A stretch of DNA of 64,000 nucleotides from CBDBKE01 sp965218055 (GCA_965218055.1 CBDCKA010000002.1:496001-560000); one strand, 5' to 3'; shown: positions 17,525 to 27,463, counted from the first letter of the stretch. Numbers and translations are program-made. Notes: a model not told the origin generated them from the letters alone.

Positions 17525-19599
17525 TCGCGCTTCTTGCCGGTTTCCCGGGCCAGACGGACCTTGGCGCCTTCCAGCTTCTTCTGGATCTTAGCCACTTCCT
17601 TCGGGTCAGCTTCGCTGGGCAGGGCGCGCGACCACTCGGCCAGCGCCTTCTGCCAGTGAATCAGCGCTTCCCGAATGCGCCCCGTCCGATAGTACACGTC
17701 GCCCAGATGGTCGTGGATGGTGGCGTCGCGGGAAATTCGCTGGACCGCCTTCAGCAGGTTCTGCTCGGCCAGGTCGAGCTGGTCCAGCTTGTAAAAAACC
17801 CAGCCCAGGCTGTCCAGGTAGGCTCCGTTATGGGGGTCCTGCTCCAGGGCGGCTTGAATGTATCCTTTGGCTTCCTCGAGACGCACGCCACGATCGGCCA
17901 GCATGTAGCCGAGGTAGTTGAGGGTCATGGCACTGTTGGGGTTGATGGCCAGCGCCTTATGAAACTGCTCTTCGGCAGCGTCGTATTTGTCTTGCCGTTC
18001 CAGGATGGAACCCCAGAGGAAGTAGACGAATTCCTTTTCTTCTTTGCGCGAGGAGAACTTCTCCGCCGCGGCAATAGCCTGCTCAGCCTCTGTATAGTGT
18101 TTCGCGCGCTCGTTCACCTGAGCCAGGGTGAGCAGCACCTCCCGGTCTCCCGGCTTGTCCTGGAGCATGGCCCGCAGCATCTGGGAGGCGCGTTCCCCCT
18201 GTCCGCTTTCGCCCAGAAGCGAAACGTGAGTCAGCATCAGGCTGCGTTCCTCGGGGAAACGCTGGAGTGCTGCTTCCGCCTCGGCCAGCGCCCGGGGCAG
18301 CTCCTTGGCCTGGCGCAGGGTTTCCACCAACTGGGTAGCTCCGCGAACCGCGTTTTCCTGGCCGTTTTCCAGCATTTGCCGGAACGTCTCTTCGGCAGCC
18401 GTGTAGTTTTCCGTGCTGCGGTACAAAACGCCCAGCCGCTCCAGCAAGATCGCCCGGTTTGCTTTCTCGCGCGGACTGTACTGTTTGGTATCGGATTTAC
18501 TCGTCCGGCCCAACACCTCCTGGATGTCCTGGATAGCCTCGTCCGTCAGGCCCTGGGCTTCGTGCAACAGTGCCAGGTTGTAAGGGACCTCGATGCTTTC
18601 CGGCATCAGTGCCCCGGCCTTTCTTAGGTTTTCCAATGCCAAGTCGTAGTTCTGCAACTGGCGGTAGATTTGCCCCATCCGCAGGAAAGCGTTCCCGTTG
18701 CGGGGTTGGGCGGCCGCCACCGCCTCGTAGGGAACCAGGGCTTCCTCGTACCGTTCCTTGTAGATCAGATTACGACCTAGGGCGCTGAGGTATTGCGGGT
18801 TGTCCTTGTCCCGTTCCAAAGCCTTACGGTAGGCTTGGATGGCTTGCCCATGATCCCCCGCCTGCTCGTAGGCCGCCCCGAGGGCTGCCAGGAGCTTGGG
18901 CTCCGGATTGCGGCGCGTAGCTTTTTCTAGCAGCTCCGAAGCAGCATGGAATTGACTGGTGTCGGTGTACAGGAAGGCCAGGGTGGTCAGCGCCGCCTCA
19001 GATTCCGGCTCCAGGGCCAGCGCCTCCTTCAGTACCGTCTCGGCCTTGCTGAAGTCACTGCTTAACCGGTACAGCCTCCCCAGGGTGATTCGGGCATCCA
19101 GATCCTTGGGCCCGAGCCGGGCAATTGCTTCGTACTGCTCGATCGCCCGGCGCAACACGTCTGCTCGCTGGCTGTTGCCTGATGAGGGTTCCAACACCCG
19201 CAGGTAAATGCGGCCCAAAAGGCGCCGGGCCTCCAGACTATTGGGATCGCGCCGCAGCACCTCTTCGACTTGCAGCACTGCCTCGCGGATGCGTCCGGTG
19301 CGGGCGTACAAGTCGGCCAGTTCCGCGCTGAGAAATGCTGAACCCGGATCGTACTGCATGGCCTGCTTGTATTCCTCGATGGCCCGGGCAAGGTAATCCT
19401 GCCGGTTGTGGGCAACCGCCATCTCCTTGTAAAGGTGAGCCAAGGTGTAGTGGTAATAGGACCGACCACGGTCGGGAACCGCGGCGGGCAAGCCGCTGAG
19501 GGCCCCGGACTCGGCTTCAGGCTCTTCCGGCGCCGCGGCCCACAGCCACCCGGCGCCCGGCAGCATCAATAGAAGTACCAACAGGAATCTGTTCATCAA
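17521..19599 (-). CDS. exported TPR-repeat protein
   Basis: The 692-residue protein has an N-terminal signal peptide (FLLVLLLMLPGAGWLWAAAP) followed by some 12-14 tetratricopeptide repeats through nearly the whole chain. Examples are YKQAMQYDPGSAFLSAELAD, LKEALALEPESEAALTTLAF and QAALEQDPHNGAYLDSLGWV. It is probably a periplasmic or outer-membrane-associated scaffold. The stop overlaps the putative ispE TTG by four bases, so it may be co-transcribed with the isoprenoid/PRPP genes. TPR proteins of this layout are frequent next to ispE in Acidobacteriota, but no specific role is known to me. Confidence 0.85.
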   Translation of the reverse strand: MMNRFLLVLLLMLPGAGWLWAAAPEEPEAESGALSGLPAAVPDRGRSYYHYTLAHLYKEMAVAHNRQDYLARAIEEYKQAMQYDPGSAFLSAELADLYARTGRIREAVLQVEEVLRRDPNSLEARRLLGRIYLRVLEPSSGNSQRADVLRRAIEQYEAIARLGPKDLDARITLGRLYRLSSDFSKAETVLKEALALEPESEAALTTLAFLYTDTSQFHAASELLEKATRRNPEPKLLAALGAAYEQAGDHGQAIQAYRKALERDKDNPQYLSALGRNLIYKERYEEALVPYEAVAAAQPRNGNAFLRMGQIYRQLQNYDLALENLRKAGALMPESIEVPYNLALLHEAQGLTDEAIQDIQEVLGRTSKSDTKQYSPREKANRAILLERLGVLYRSTENYTAAEETFRQMLENGQENAVRGATQLVETLRQAKELPRALAEAEAALQRFPEERSLMLTHVSLLGESGQGERASQMLRAMLQDKPGDREVLLTLAQVNERAKHYTEAEQAIAAAEKFSSRKEEKEFVYFLWGSILERQDKYDAAEEQFHKALAINPNSAMTLNYLGYMLADRGVRLEEAKGYIQAALEQDPHNGAYLDSLGWVFYKLDQLDLAEQNLLKAVQRISRDATIHDHLGDVYYRTGRIREALIHWQKALAEWSRALPSEADPKEVAKIQKKLEGAKVRLARETGKKRD

Positions 19600-19750
19600 G
19601 CCGCCTGTTCAGCAGGCATTTTGCCGACTTGTGTTCAGTATAGCATGTCCGCGAGGCGTGAAAACAGGTCAGATAGGGTCGCCCGTATACATCATGCTGC
19701 TTCTTGCCCGTTCGAGTCGACGTCTTCCTCCAGTTGTGGAGGAAGTGGCA

Positions 19751-21325
19751 CTAGTGGAGGAAGTGGCGCACACCGGTGAAAACCATAGCCAGGTCGAGCC
19801 GGTCAGCCGCCGCAATCACTTCGCGGTCGCGGATGGAGCCACCCGGCTGGACGACGGCTGTAATGCCGACTTTTGCGCCCTCTTCCACGCCGTCGGGGAA
19901 GGGGAAAAAGGCGTCGGAGGCCATCACCGTGCCGTCCAGAGGAAGCACGGCTTTCCCCGCGCCTAGCTTCACCGAATCCACCCGGCTCATCTGTCCGGCT
20001 CCCACACCCACCAACTGCCCCTCGCGTGCAAAGACGATGGCATTGGACTTCACGTGCTTGACGATGTTCCAGGCAAACAGCAGCGCCCGGATCTCCTCTT
20101 CGCTGGGGGGGCGCTGGGTGACCACCCGTAGTTCCTCCCGCTTGAGTCGACGCAGATCCGCGGTCTGCGCCAGCAGCCCGCCGCTGATTTGTCTCCATTG
20201 GAGTTGATTGCCCGTTCGCTCGCCGTTGCTCATTTCCACCAGTCGCAGGTCCTTCTTGGAAGCCAGGCGCTGGCGCGCGCCGCCGCTGTAGCCCGGGGCG
20301 ATGATCGCCTCCACGAAGGTTTTGGCGATCTGTTCGGCCGTTTCGGGCTCCAACGGCCGGTTGAAGCCGAGCACGCTGCCGAAGGCCGACACCGGGTCGG
20401 TGGCCAAGGCTCTGCGATAGCCCTCGACCTGGCTGGCGGCGCTGCCCAGACCGCAGGGATTGGTGTGCTTGATGATCGCCGCGGCAATTTCCGGGAATTC
20501 GCTGACCAGTTTCCAGGCCGCATCCAGGTCCACCAGATTGTTGTAGGAAAGCGGCTTTCCCTGGAGCTGCCGCGCGCCGGCCAGCCCGACTGCGGGCTGG
20601 TTGCTTGCCCGGTACAGGGCCGCCTGCTGGTGTGGGTTTTCGCCGTAACGCAGGTCGCTGATTTTCTCCAGCGACAGCCACTGTAGGGGCGGGAAGGGCG
20701 AAGACTCGGCCGGGATAGTAGCTGAACGTCCGGCGTTTGGGATCCTGGCCAGGGTCTGTGCTATGGCGGCGGCGTATGCGGCAGTCGCGGCGAAAGCCCG
20801 CTGCGCCAACCTCCAGCAAGTTTCCACCGGCAGCTCCCCGCCCGCGTGCTCCAATTCCGTCAGCAGCGGCTGGTAGTCATCGGGAGATACGACCACGGCC
20901 ACGTCGCGGAAGTTCTTGGCGGCCGAACGGATCATGGAGGGGCCGCCGATGTCGATCTGCTCCACCAACTCCCCAAGTGCCGCGTTGCGGGCGGCGGCTT
21001 GCTCAAACTGATACAGGTTCACTACCAGCAGGTCAATGAGGCCAATCCTATGGTGCTCAAGCGCGCCCAGGTGCTCGGCCTTGTCGCGCCGCGCCAGCAA
21101 ACCGCCATGGATGGCCGGGTGCAGGGTTTTGACTCGCCCCTCCAGCATTTCCGGAAAACCGGTGACCTCCGAAACCTCGGTGACTGCGAGGCCGCCTTCC
21201 CGCAACAGACGGGCTGTTCCACCGGTGGAAATCAGCTCGATCCCCAGTTTTGCCAGGCCACGGGCAAACTCCACCAGCCCGCGCTTGTCGGTCACACTCA
21301 ACAGAGCGCGCTGAATTTTGGGCAT
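19751..21325 (-). CDS. purH: bifunctional AICAR transformylase/IMP cyclohydrolase
   Basis: PurH performs the last two steps of IMP synthesis. Its 524 residues begin with the methylglyoxal-synthase-like cyclohydrolase domain (RALLSVTDKRGLVEFARGL, ELISTGGTARLL, RVKTLHPAIHGGLL, NLYQFEQ). They continue with the formyltransferase domain (YGENPHQQAALYR, IIKHTNPCGLG with the catalytic Lys-His, GVGAGQMSRVDSVKL, FFPFPDGVE). Full length and intact, expressed singly on the minus strand. Confidence 0.97.
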   Translation of the reverse strand: MPKIQRALLSVTDKRGLVEFARGLAKLGIELISTGGTARLLREGGLAVTEVSEVTGFPEMLEGRVKTLHPAIHGGLLARRDKAEHLGALEHHRIGLIDLLVVNLYQFEQAAARNAALGELVEQIDIGGPSMIRSAAKNFRDVAVVVSPDDYQPLLTELEHAGGELPVETCWRLAQRAFAATAAYAAAIAQTLARIPNAGRSATIPAESSPFPPLQWLSLEKISDLRYGENPHQQAALYRASNQPAVGLAGARQLQGKPLSYNNLVDLDAAWKLVSEFPEIAAAIIKHTNPCGLGSAASQVEGYRRALATDPVSAFGSVLGFNRPLEPETAEQIAKTFVEAIIAPGYSGGARQRLASKKDLRLVEMSNGERTGNQLQWRQISGGLLAQTADLRRLKREELRVVTQRPPSEEEIRALLFAWNIVKHVKSNAIVFAREGQLVGVGAGQMSRVDSVKLGAGKAVLPLDGTVMASDAFFPFPDGVEEGAKVGITAVVQPGGSIRDREVIAAADRLDLAMVFTGVRHFLH

Positions 21326-21363
21326 AGCCCGGATCGGGAAAATAAGGGGTTGCCGATGCTTGG

Positions 21364-21403
21364 GTCGTTAGAAACTGTCGTTAGTAACTGTCGTTAGTAA
21401 ACT
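21364..21403. repeat. three 13-bp tandem repeats
   Basis: GTCGTTAGAAACT, GTCGTTAGTAACT and GTCGTTAGTAAACT follow one another upstream of purH and up against the 3' end of the next minus-strand gene. They are near-perfect direct copies. Possible roles are slipped-strand expansion or an operator for a regulator; nothing else supports either. Confidence 0.6.
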
Positions 21404-21948
21404 CAGGATGAGCCTTTTGCTTTCAGCCGGACTTGGCCCTTTTCCACTTCCACAACGTACTCGACTGACCCACACCCCTGGTCTTTCTTCAACTGCTCGG
21501 TCTTCTGCTTGACGAAGCGCTTGAAGTTCTCCAGCGGCAAGGCGTCGCCCGCCTGCCCGCACTTCTTCTTGGCCTCCACCAGGGCCTGGAACAGCTGTTC
21601 CACCTTTTGGTGCTCTCGCTCCGGGTCCTGCCATTGGGTTTTGAACGCCGCCGGGACTTCCTCGCGCGGCGCCTCGCGCCGGAGCGGCCCGCGGCCCTCC
21701 TCCCGGGCTTTTACTTTCTGACGCCACTTGTCGTTGAAGAGGGCGTAGCGCTGCACCAGGCTGTTGTAGCGGAACCGTTGAGCAAATGTCAGTTTGTGCC
21801 CCTCGCCGTACCGCTTGATCAGGTTCTCGATCTTCCAGTGCAGGTCCGTGGGAGGACGCTTCGAGGCGCCGTTAAAGTAGATGTCGAACTCGATCTTGAG
21901 CCGACGGATGCCGTCCTCGATCTGGGTGATTGCTTCGTCAACGGTCAT
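21403..21948 (-). CDS. MXAN_5187-like conserved protein, unknown function
   Basis: From the ATG at 21948 the product has 181 residues. The open frame is 103 codons longer, but that upstream part is not conserved-looking and overlaps thiD's promoter side. The core (ITQIEDGIRRLKIEFDIYFNGASKRPP, LEKLIKRYGE-like LIKRYGEGHKLTFAQRFRYNSLVQRYALFNDKW) matches my recollection of the MXAN_5187 C-terminal family shared by myxobacteria and acidobacteria. A charged C-terminal half (LKKDQGCGSVEYVVEVEKGQVRL) follows. No catalytic residues can be named. Confidence 0.75.
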   Translation of the reverse strand: MTVDEAITQIEDGIRRLKIEFDIYFNGASKRPPTDLHWKIENLIKRYGEGHKLTFAQRFRYNSLVQRYALFNDKWRQKVKAREEGRGPLRREAPREEVPAAFKTQWQDPEREHQKVEQLFQALVEAKKKCGQAGDALPLENFKRFVKQKTEQLKKDQGCGSVEYVVEVEKGQVRLKAKGSS

Positions 21949-22143
21949 GTGGGCTCCCTTCATGGTAGGCCAAACTGGGCGACGAAGCAAGACCGGTTGG
22001 AAATCGAGTCTGGAGCTCCGGAGTCCCGCTGACCCCTGCCCATGGGAAGGCACCCTGTCCCGCTGGCTCCTCGGTTGACGGATTAGTTCCCCACCGCCCA
22101 TCAGCGATTGCGTTCCCGGACCGGCCGCGCTACTTTTCTGCCT

Positions 22144-23028
22144 ATGCATGCGCGTGGCGAAACCGGAACCGAGGCGCCTGTGGTCCTCACCATTGCGGCC
22201 TTCGATCCTTCCGGTGGCGCCGGCATCATCGCGGACTTGAAAACCTTTGCAGCCCACAATTGCTACGGGGTAGCCGTAGTGACAGCGCTCACTGTGCGAG
22301 GTACCAAACGGGTGCGCCTCCTCCAGGCTGTTCCAGCACCATTGTTGGCCCAGCAGCTCGCGGCCCTGGCAGAGGACATTCCCCTGGCCGGGGTCAAGAT
22401 TGGCCTACTGGGTTCGGCCGCCAACGTCGAGGCGGTGATCGCCGCGCTGGACCGCCATCCCCTACCGTTTGTGGTCCTGGACCCGGTGTTTCGCTCCAGC
22501 AGCGACGCCCCCCTGTTGGCACCGGAGGCGGTGGAGCTGCTGCACGACCGGCTTCTTCGCAAAGCCACCCTCATTACTCCCAACCCTGAGGAGGCCTCCC
22601 ACCTAACCGGGCGGAGCCTGCGCACCGTCGAGGAAATGAAAGCAGTCGCCGCAACCCTCCACGGCATGTGTGGGGCGGGAGTGGCAATCTCTGGGGGACA
22701 TCTGGAAAAGCCCCAGGATCTGTTCTTTGATGGGCGAGAGTATTTCCTCTTTGCCGGCAACCGGGCTGGCGATCGGCTCCGCGGACCGAAGATGCACGGG
22801 ACCCGCTGCACGTTCTCTTCGGCGATCGCGGCCAACCTAGCCCTGGGCAAGTCGCTGCCGGACGCAATCGTGCTGGCCAAGGCTTACCTCACCCAGGCCA
22901 TGGAAAAAGGCTATGCGCTGGGACGCGGGCTTGGGCTGCCTAACCACCTGTATCGGCTGCAAGCTCCCGGACCGCCGCGCGCGGTGGCCCCCGAACCGAC
23001 CGAATCGCACGCCGCCGGGCACCGCTAG
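22144..23028 (+). CDS. thiD: hydroxymethylpyrimidine (phosphate) kinase, ThiD family
   Basis: ThiD phosphorylates HMP and HMP-P for thiamine synthesis. The start ATG at 22144 gives about 294 residues. The N-terminal FDPSGGAGIIADLKTF motif, the VLDPVFRSSSDAPLL segment and TLITPNPEEASHLTG are diagnostic. The C-terminal anion-hole motif normally reads HGTGC; here it is HGTRC (near residue 222), an Arg in place of the second Gly, which could weaken phosphate handling. No other thi gene is nearby. Divergent from the MXAN_5187-like gene. Confidence 0.88.
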   Translation: MHARGETGTEAPVVLTIAAFDPSGGAGIIADLKTFAAHNCYGVAVVTALTVRGTKRVRLLQAVPAPLLAQQLAALAEDIPLAGVKIGLLGSAANVEAVIAALDRHPLPFVVLDPVFRSSSDAPLLAPEAVELLHDRLLRKATLITPNPEEASHLTGRSLRTVEEMKAVAATLHGMCGAGVAISGGHLEKPQDLFFDGREYFLFAGNRAGDRLRGPKMHGTRCTFSSAIAANLALGKSLPDAIVLAKAYLTQAMEKGYALGRGLGLPNHLYRLQAPGPPRAVAPEPTESHAAGHR

Positions 23029-23128
23029 CGCTGGGCACCTCCAGCCGGCAATCCCTCCACATCCGTTTCGGCACCTGCTACACTGAGAAGCGCAAGGCTC
23101 TTCCCACACTGTGAAACAGGGCTTGCTG

Positions 23129-23710
23129 ATGTTGGCCAACGACCGCGACCACAACGACAGCAACCCCCACGACATCAAACAAAGCCGCGTGCGGAACGAC
23201 ATCTCAGTTGCCAGCTGGCAGCGCCAGGCCAAGGAAATGCACAAAGCCGGCATCGGGTTCCGCGACTACCGGCCGGGCGATTTCCCCACCCTCTGCGACA
23301 TTGACCGGCTGTGCTTTCCGGCCGGCGTCGCTTATAGCCCCGCGGAGATGTCCTACTGGCTGCGGTCCCGCGACGCCTTCGCCGTCATTGCCGAAGCCCC
23401 AGCCGAAGACCCACAGGGCAGCTGCATTGCCGGATTTGTCCTGGGCCGTCGGGAACGCGACGGCAAGGGCCACATCATCACCATCGAGGTGCTACCCGAA
23501 TACCGCCGGGCGGGCATCGCCACCGAGCTGCTCGAGCGCGCCGAGCAGCGTTTCAAGCAGATGATGGTCACGCGTGTGGAACTGTTCACCTGGGTGGAGA
23601 ACACTCAGGCAGTGGCCTTCTACCACAAGCTGGGTTACCAGACGGTGGGCCGCATCCCCCGCTACTACCTGGGTCGCCTGGATGCCTGGCTGATGGCCCG
23701 GGAGGTGTAG
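23129..23710 (+). CDS. GNAT-family N-acetyltransferase (RimI-like)
   Basis: The ribosomal-protein-acetyltransferase-type GNAT fold is clear: FRDYRPGDFPTLCDIDRLCF at the start, acetyl-CoA motif A in GKGHIITIEVLPEYRRAGIATELL (R-R-A-G-I-A loop), and motif B NTQAVAFYHKLGYQTVGRIPRYY. The core begins around residue 40 of the open frame. The 23129 ATG (also 23111, or 23237 nearest the domain) cannot be decided from sequence. The target, possibly protein N-termini, is unknown. Single gene after thiD. Confidence 0.85.
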   Translation: MLANDRDHNDSNPHDIKQSRVRNDISVASWQRQAKEMHKAGIGFRDYRPGDFPTLCDIDRLCFPAGVAYSPAEMSYWLRSRDAFAVIAEAPAEDPQGSCIAGFVLGRRERDGKGHIITIEVLPEYRRAGIATELLERAEQRFKQMMVTRVELFTWVENTQAVAFYHKLGYQTVGRIPRYYLGRLDAWLMAREV

Positions 23711-23740
23711 GCTACCCAATTGCCAGCAGCGGCGCTCTGC

Positions 23741-24151
23741 TCAGGCCGGCTTCTTGCGCAGCAGGCGGTCCAGGCTCCAGGGACCGGGGCCGGCTGTGAA
23801 CAGGTACAAGAACACAAAGCAATACAGAGCGGCCAGCTCTCCCCGATTCAGAATCGGCCAGAATCCCTTGGGCAAATGCGCCATGAAGTAGGCCGCCGCC
23901 ATAAGCCCGCTTAGAAGGAAAGCGGTGGGCACTGTAAAAAGGCCTACGATGAGCAGCAGGCCTCCCACCAGTTCCAGGAAGCCGGCAAACCAGATGAGGG
24001 AAAAGAATTGGGCTTTGGCGCCGATTCCCCCCATTCCCCCCAGAAGTCCGAAAAGTTTCTGAAAGCCGTGAAGGGAGAAAGTAAACCCAGCCACGATTCG
24101 CAGCAACGAGAGCACATAAGGTTCGAGAGCCGCAATTTTTTCTTGAATCAC
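23741..24151 (-). CDS. DoxX-family membrane protein
   Basis: The 136-residue protein has four hydrophobic helices with the DoxX signature LLRIVAGFTFSLHGFQKLFG near the start and the FLELVGGLLLIVGLFTVPTAFLLSG repeat-like middle. The start is GTG with GAGGAAAT just upstream. DoxX-type proteins are linked to redox and quinol functions, but a role cannot be fixed here. It converges with the acetyltransferase gene. Confidence 0.85.
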   Translation of the reverse strand: MIQEKIAALEPYVLSLLRIVAGFTFSLHGFQKLFGLLGGMGGIGAKAQFFSLIWFAGFLELVGGLLLIVGLFTVPTAFLLSGLMAAAYFMAHLPKGFWPILNRGELAALYCFVFLYLFTAGPGPWSLDRLLRKKPA

Positions 24152-24219
24152 GATTTCCTCCGAAGCAACGGCCGCCGCCAGCCGCTATGTCACCTGAGTT
24201 AGGGCGGCCGGATTGGGGC

Positions 24220-25098
24220 TCAAGCGAGAGCCAAACATCGGACCGCAGGGAGCCCCTCTGCCGCTACCGTCCAGCTCGAGCCCTGGTCCAAGGAAACAAA
24301 TACCTTCCCCTCTGAGGTACCGAAAGCCGCCTCGGCATCACGAGCCGCCAAGCAGAACGTATCAATATTCTTGGAGAACCACTTGGGCAGACCCTTCTCG
24401 CATTGTTCAAAATGCCCGCCACCGGCACGGTGCGTGAATGGACCTGTTGACGCCGTCACCAAAACCATCTCACCAGCAACCGCTACTGCACGGAGGTAGT
24501 CTCCATGCAGCCCTTGCGTAGCAAACTCCCAGGACCTTCCTCCATCAGCACTGGCGGCAAGCCCGCCAGCTGTAGCCGCCAGAACCAGGCCGGAACCGGG
24601 ATCGCAGAGAACTTGATGGACGTCGGCCTCTACATCGATGGTGGGGCGCCAGGACTGACCACCGTCCTCCGACCGGGGCACTCCTCCGACGTGCACATTC
24701 ACATAAACCGTGCCCTCCGGGTCTGCCGACATCGACCGCACATCTGGCGGCCCGCCCCACGGTGTAAACCATGTGTCGCTACCTTCGGTCTGGTTGAATG
24801 AAGGGACAGCATCGAGCCTTCCGTCTCTCAGCAGGAACAGACGGGCCTCCGAGGCGCCTACGAAAATTCCAGACGCCGTGAGCAATAGACAGTTCGCCTC
24901 TTGGGTGTCAATGGAACTGACCCGCTTCCAGTTGCCTCTGGGAGCGGCATGCCAAATCTGCTTGCCATCAACAATGGCCCACCGCCCCGAAGCGTGGTTC
25001 GGCACCCAACTGACTTCGTGCCTGGCCAGCCGGACACTCCGGTCCTTACCCAACTCATGAAGTCCATCGGTTGTTCCCACCAAGACCTTAGCTAGCAT
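24220..25098 (-). CDS. BNR/Asp-box repeat propeller protein
   Basis: From the ATG at 25098 the product has 292 residues; the longer frame to 25341 overlaps the divergent VOC gene and is not used. Three Asp-box motifs are visible: SEDGGQSW, SADGGRSW and SLDQGSSW, the sialidase-type S-x-D-x-G-x-T/S-W signature of beta-propeller turns. No signal peptide and no sialidase Arg triad are seen, so it is best read as a non-enzymatic or unknown propeller (photosystem-stability-factor/VPS10-like). Expression is divergent from the Tat-VOC gene. Confidence 0.75.
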   Translation of the reverse strand: MLAKVLVGTTDGLHELGKDRSVRLARHEVSWVPNHASGRWAIVDGKQIWHAAPRGNWKRVSSIDTQEANCLLLTASGIFVGASEARLFLLRDGRLDAVPSFNQTEGSDTWFTPWGGPPDVRSMSADPEGTVYVNVHVGGVPRSEDGGQSWRPTIDVEADVHQVLCDPGSGLVLAATAGGLAASADGGRSWEFATQGLHGDYLRAVAVAGEMVLVTASTGPFTHRAGGGHFEQCEKGLPKWFSKNIDTFCLAARDAEAAFGTSEGKVFVSLDQGSSWTVAAEGLPAVRCLALA

Positions 25099-25340
25099 GG
25101 CTGGGCCTCTCCATCGCCGGGCCTCTCCATTGATTGATATTAAACGATTGATGTTAAACCAACGATTCTGAATCGCGGCGCAGAACCTTTCTGCTTTACC
25201 GGGCCACCCGATTCCTGACCAGGGTTGCTTGACCAAGTTGGCTGACCGAAGTTTCCTGACTAGGTTGAAGGCCGCCCAGTGTCCGGATAAGATTGCTCCC
25301 TGGCCTGGCGCGAAAACTGCAATCAGGGAGGGGCGCGACA

Positions 25341-25805
25341 ATGGAAAAAATCATTTCACGCATGCTGGGAGACTACGAGCGTGGTTCGGTGAGCCGCCGA
25401 CAATTGATTCAGGGCCTGGCTGCTGTAGCCGCAGCGGCCCAGACTGGGTCCGCCTCTGCGTCCACGTTTCAGGGACTTGAGGTTAACCACGTCGCCCTGC
25501 GGGTGAGCAACGTGCCGGGTTCCCGCGATTTTTACCGGAAACACTTCGGGTTGCCGGTCGTCCGGGAGTCCAGCAGCAGTTGCTTCCTTGGAATGGGCAA
25601 GAACTTCCTGGCGCTGTTTCACAACCCGAAGGCCGGGATGGACCATTTCTGCATCGCCATCAACAACTACAAGGCCGATTCCGTGATGGCAGAGCTCGAG
25701 CGGCAGGGATTGAATCCCAGGCGCCCCGCAGGGTCCAATCGTGTCTACTTCCCGGATCCCGACGGCCTTGAGGTGCAGGTCTCGGCGCCGGACCACCAGC
25801 CCTGA
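25341..25805 (+). CDS. Tat-exported VOC (glyoxalase-fold) protein
   Basis: A twin-arginine signal (VSRRQLIQGLAAVAAAA, residues about 19-35) precedes a single glyoxalase/bleomycin-resistance domain. LEVNHVALRVSNVPGSRDFYRKHFGL has the first metal-site histidine, MDHFCIAI and YFPDPDGLEVQVSAP have the later ligands (H, E). The 154-residue product from ATG 25341, with GGGAGGGG upstream, is therefore likely periplasmic. Its substrate is unknown. The longer frame from 25293 overlaps the divergent gene and is rejected. Confidence 0.82.
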   Translation: MEKIISRMLGDYERGSVSRRQLIQGLAAVAAAAQTGSASASTFQGLEVNHVALRVSNVPGSRDFYRKHFGLPVVRESSSSCFLGMGKNFLALFHNPKAGMDHFCIAINNYKADSVMAELERQGLNPRRPAGSNRVYFPDPDGLEVQVSAPDHQP

Positions 25806-25942
25806 ACCACGCCGGCTGCTCGCCCGGTGCACGCCAGGTGCCCGCTAGGTGATTGAACCGGCGCCGTAGTTCGCCTATAGTTTCCTTTCAAAACTCAACG
25901 ACATTGAATTTTCCCTGCGGGGGTACGTTTCGGGGAATTCGG

Positions 25943-27321
25943 ATGAGCCACTCCAACCTTCGACTACCCATTGCGCTGGCCGTCGGCTTGCTCGCTGCCT
26001 CACTTTTCTTGCGTGAGACCGAAGCGCCCACCATGGCTCCGAACTGGCCGCAGTGGCGAGGTCCCGACGGGCAGGGCATCTCGCCGGAAAGAGATTTGCC
26101 GATCCAGTGGAGTCCAACTCGGAACATCCTGTGGAAGACGCCGATTCCCGGGCGTGGCTATTCATCACCCATCGTCTGGGGCAAGAGGGTCTTTCTGACT
26201 ACGGCAATCGAAGGCCCTGTTGTCCCCGGAGCAAAGGCGGTCAGGCATGTGAACAAGGACGGGGAGGAATTCGACCATCCAGACGCGGTGGGAGCCGACC
26301 ACCTGCAAACCTTCATGGTTCTATGCCTGGACAGCGAAACCGGCAAGATTCTGTGGGAAAGAATTGCCTTTAAGGGCACTCCTCACGACGACCACCACCG
26401 CCTGAACACCTACGCTACCCCCACGCCTGTCACCGATGGCCGCTATGTCTATGCTTACTTCGGCGCCGAAGGACTCTACTGTTACGACTTCCAGGGAAAC
26501 CGGATCTGGAAAACATCGCTGGGGCCGATTGCCACCATGGGCATGGGTGTGGCCAGCTCCCCGGTCCTGTACGAGGAGCTGTTAATTATCGTGGCTGACC
26601 AGGACAATGGGGTGAACTCCTTCCTGGCAGCGGTGGACAAGAAGACGGGGCGCGAGGTGTGGAGAGTTTCCAGGACAGCGCTGGAGAGCTGGTCAAGTCC
26701 CATCCTGGTCCGAACCCCTCAGCGCGCGAGCTGGTGATCTCCTACGATCCGGCTACGGGAAAAGAGCTGTGGCGGTGCAGTGGTCCCGGGCACCATCCCA
26801 CGGCAACCCCGGTGGCACGGCACGGTCTGGTCGTGATCACCGCCGGCAGAGGGGAGAAGCGAGTTTTTGCCGTGCGTCTCGGCGGCTCCGGAGACTTAAC
26901 CGGTACGCCGTACGTTGCATGGAGGTACGACCGGGGCACGGCACATGTGGCTTCCCCCATCCTCTATGGCGACCACCTGTACCTGATCACCGACGGCGGG
27001 ATGATGACTTGCCTCGACGCAAGAACTGGGCAGGTCCAGTACCAGGGCGCCCGCCTCCCGGTCCCCACCAAGTTTTCAGCCTCCATCGTGGCCTTTGACG
27101 GCAAGATTCTCCTCAGCAGCGAAGACGGGGACAATTTCCTGCTGGAGGCCGGGCCCAGACACAAGATCCTCCATACAAACTCGATTGGCGAGCCCATCTT
27201 TTCCTCCCCGGCCATTGCCGACGGAAAAATCCTCATACGCAGCGAGAAGACGCTGTTCTGCATCAGCAAGAAGCGGGTGGCAACCGGGCAGCGCAACAGT
27301 CCGGCGGCCAACCGGCCGTGA
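25943..27321 (+). pseudogene. PQQ-like beta-propeller protein, frameshifted
   Basis: Two overlapping frames (from ATG 25943 to a TGA at 26737, and one running to 27321) together make one exported propeller protein of about 460 residues. It has a signal-like N-terminus (LRLPIALAVGLLAASLFL), NWPQWRGPDGQGIS, then repeated blade motifs such as YSSPIVWGKRVFLTT, DKKTGREVWRV, and in the second frame YDPATGKELWRCSG and ARTGQVQYQGAR. The second frame is shifted by -1 relative to the first, i.e. one base appears to be missing near 26715-26730, a GCGCGC-rich spot. It may be a true mutation or a sequencing/assembly slip. Confidence 0.82.
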
Positions 27322-27463
27322 TTCCCCCCACATCTCACCGGGCTGGCGCCGCTCTAGGGGCGCCGCGCCACCCCAATTTTTGAAACGGTCCCATAAAGAA
27401 ATGTTCTAAACATAATTATGCTGAACTGTTGTCTCTGGCGCTCTCCTGTGCTAGGGTGAGCAC

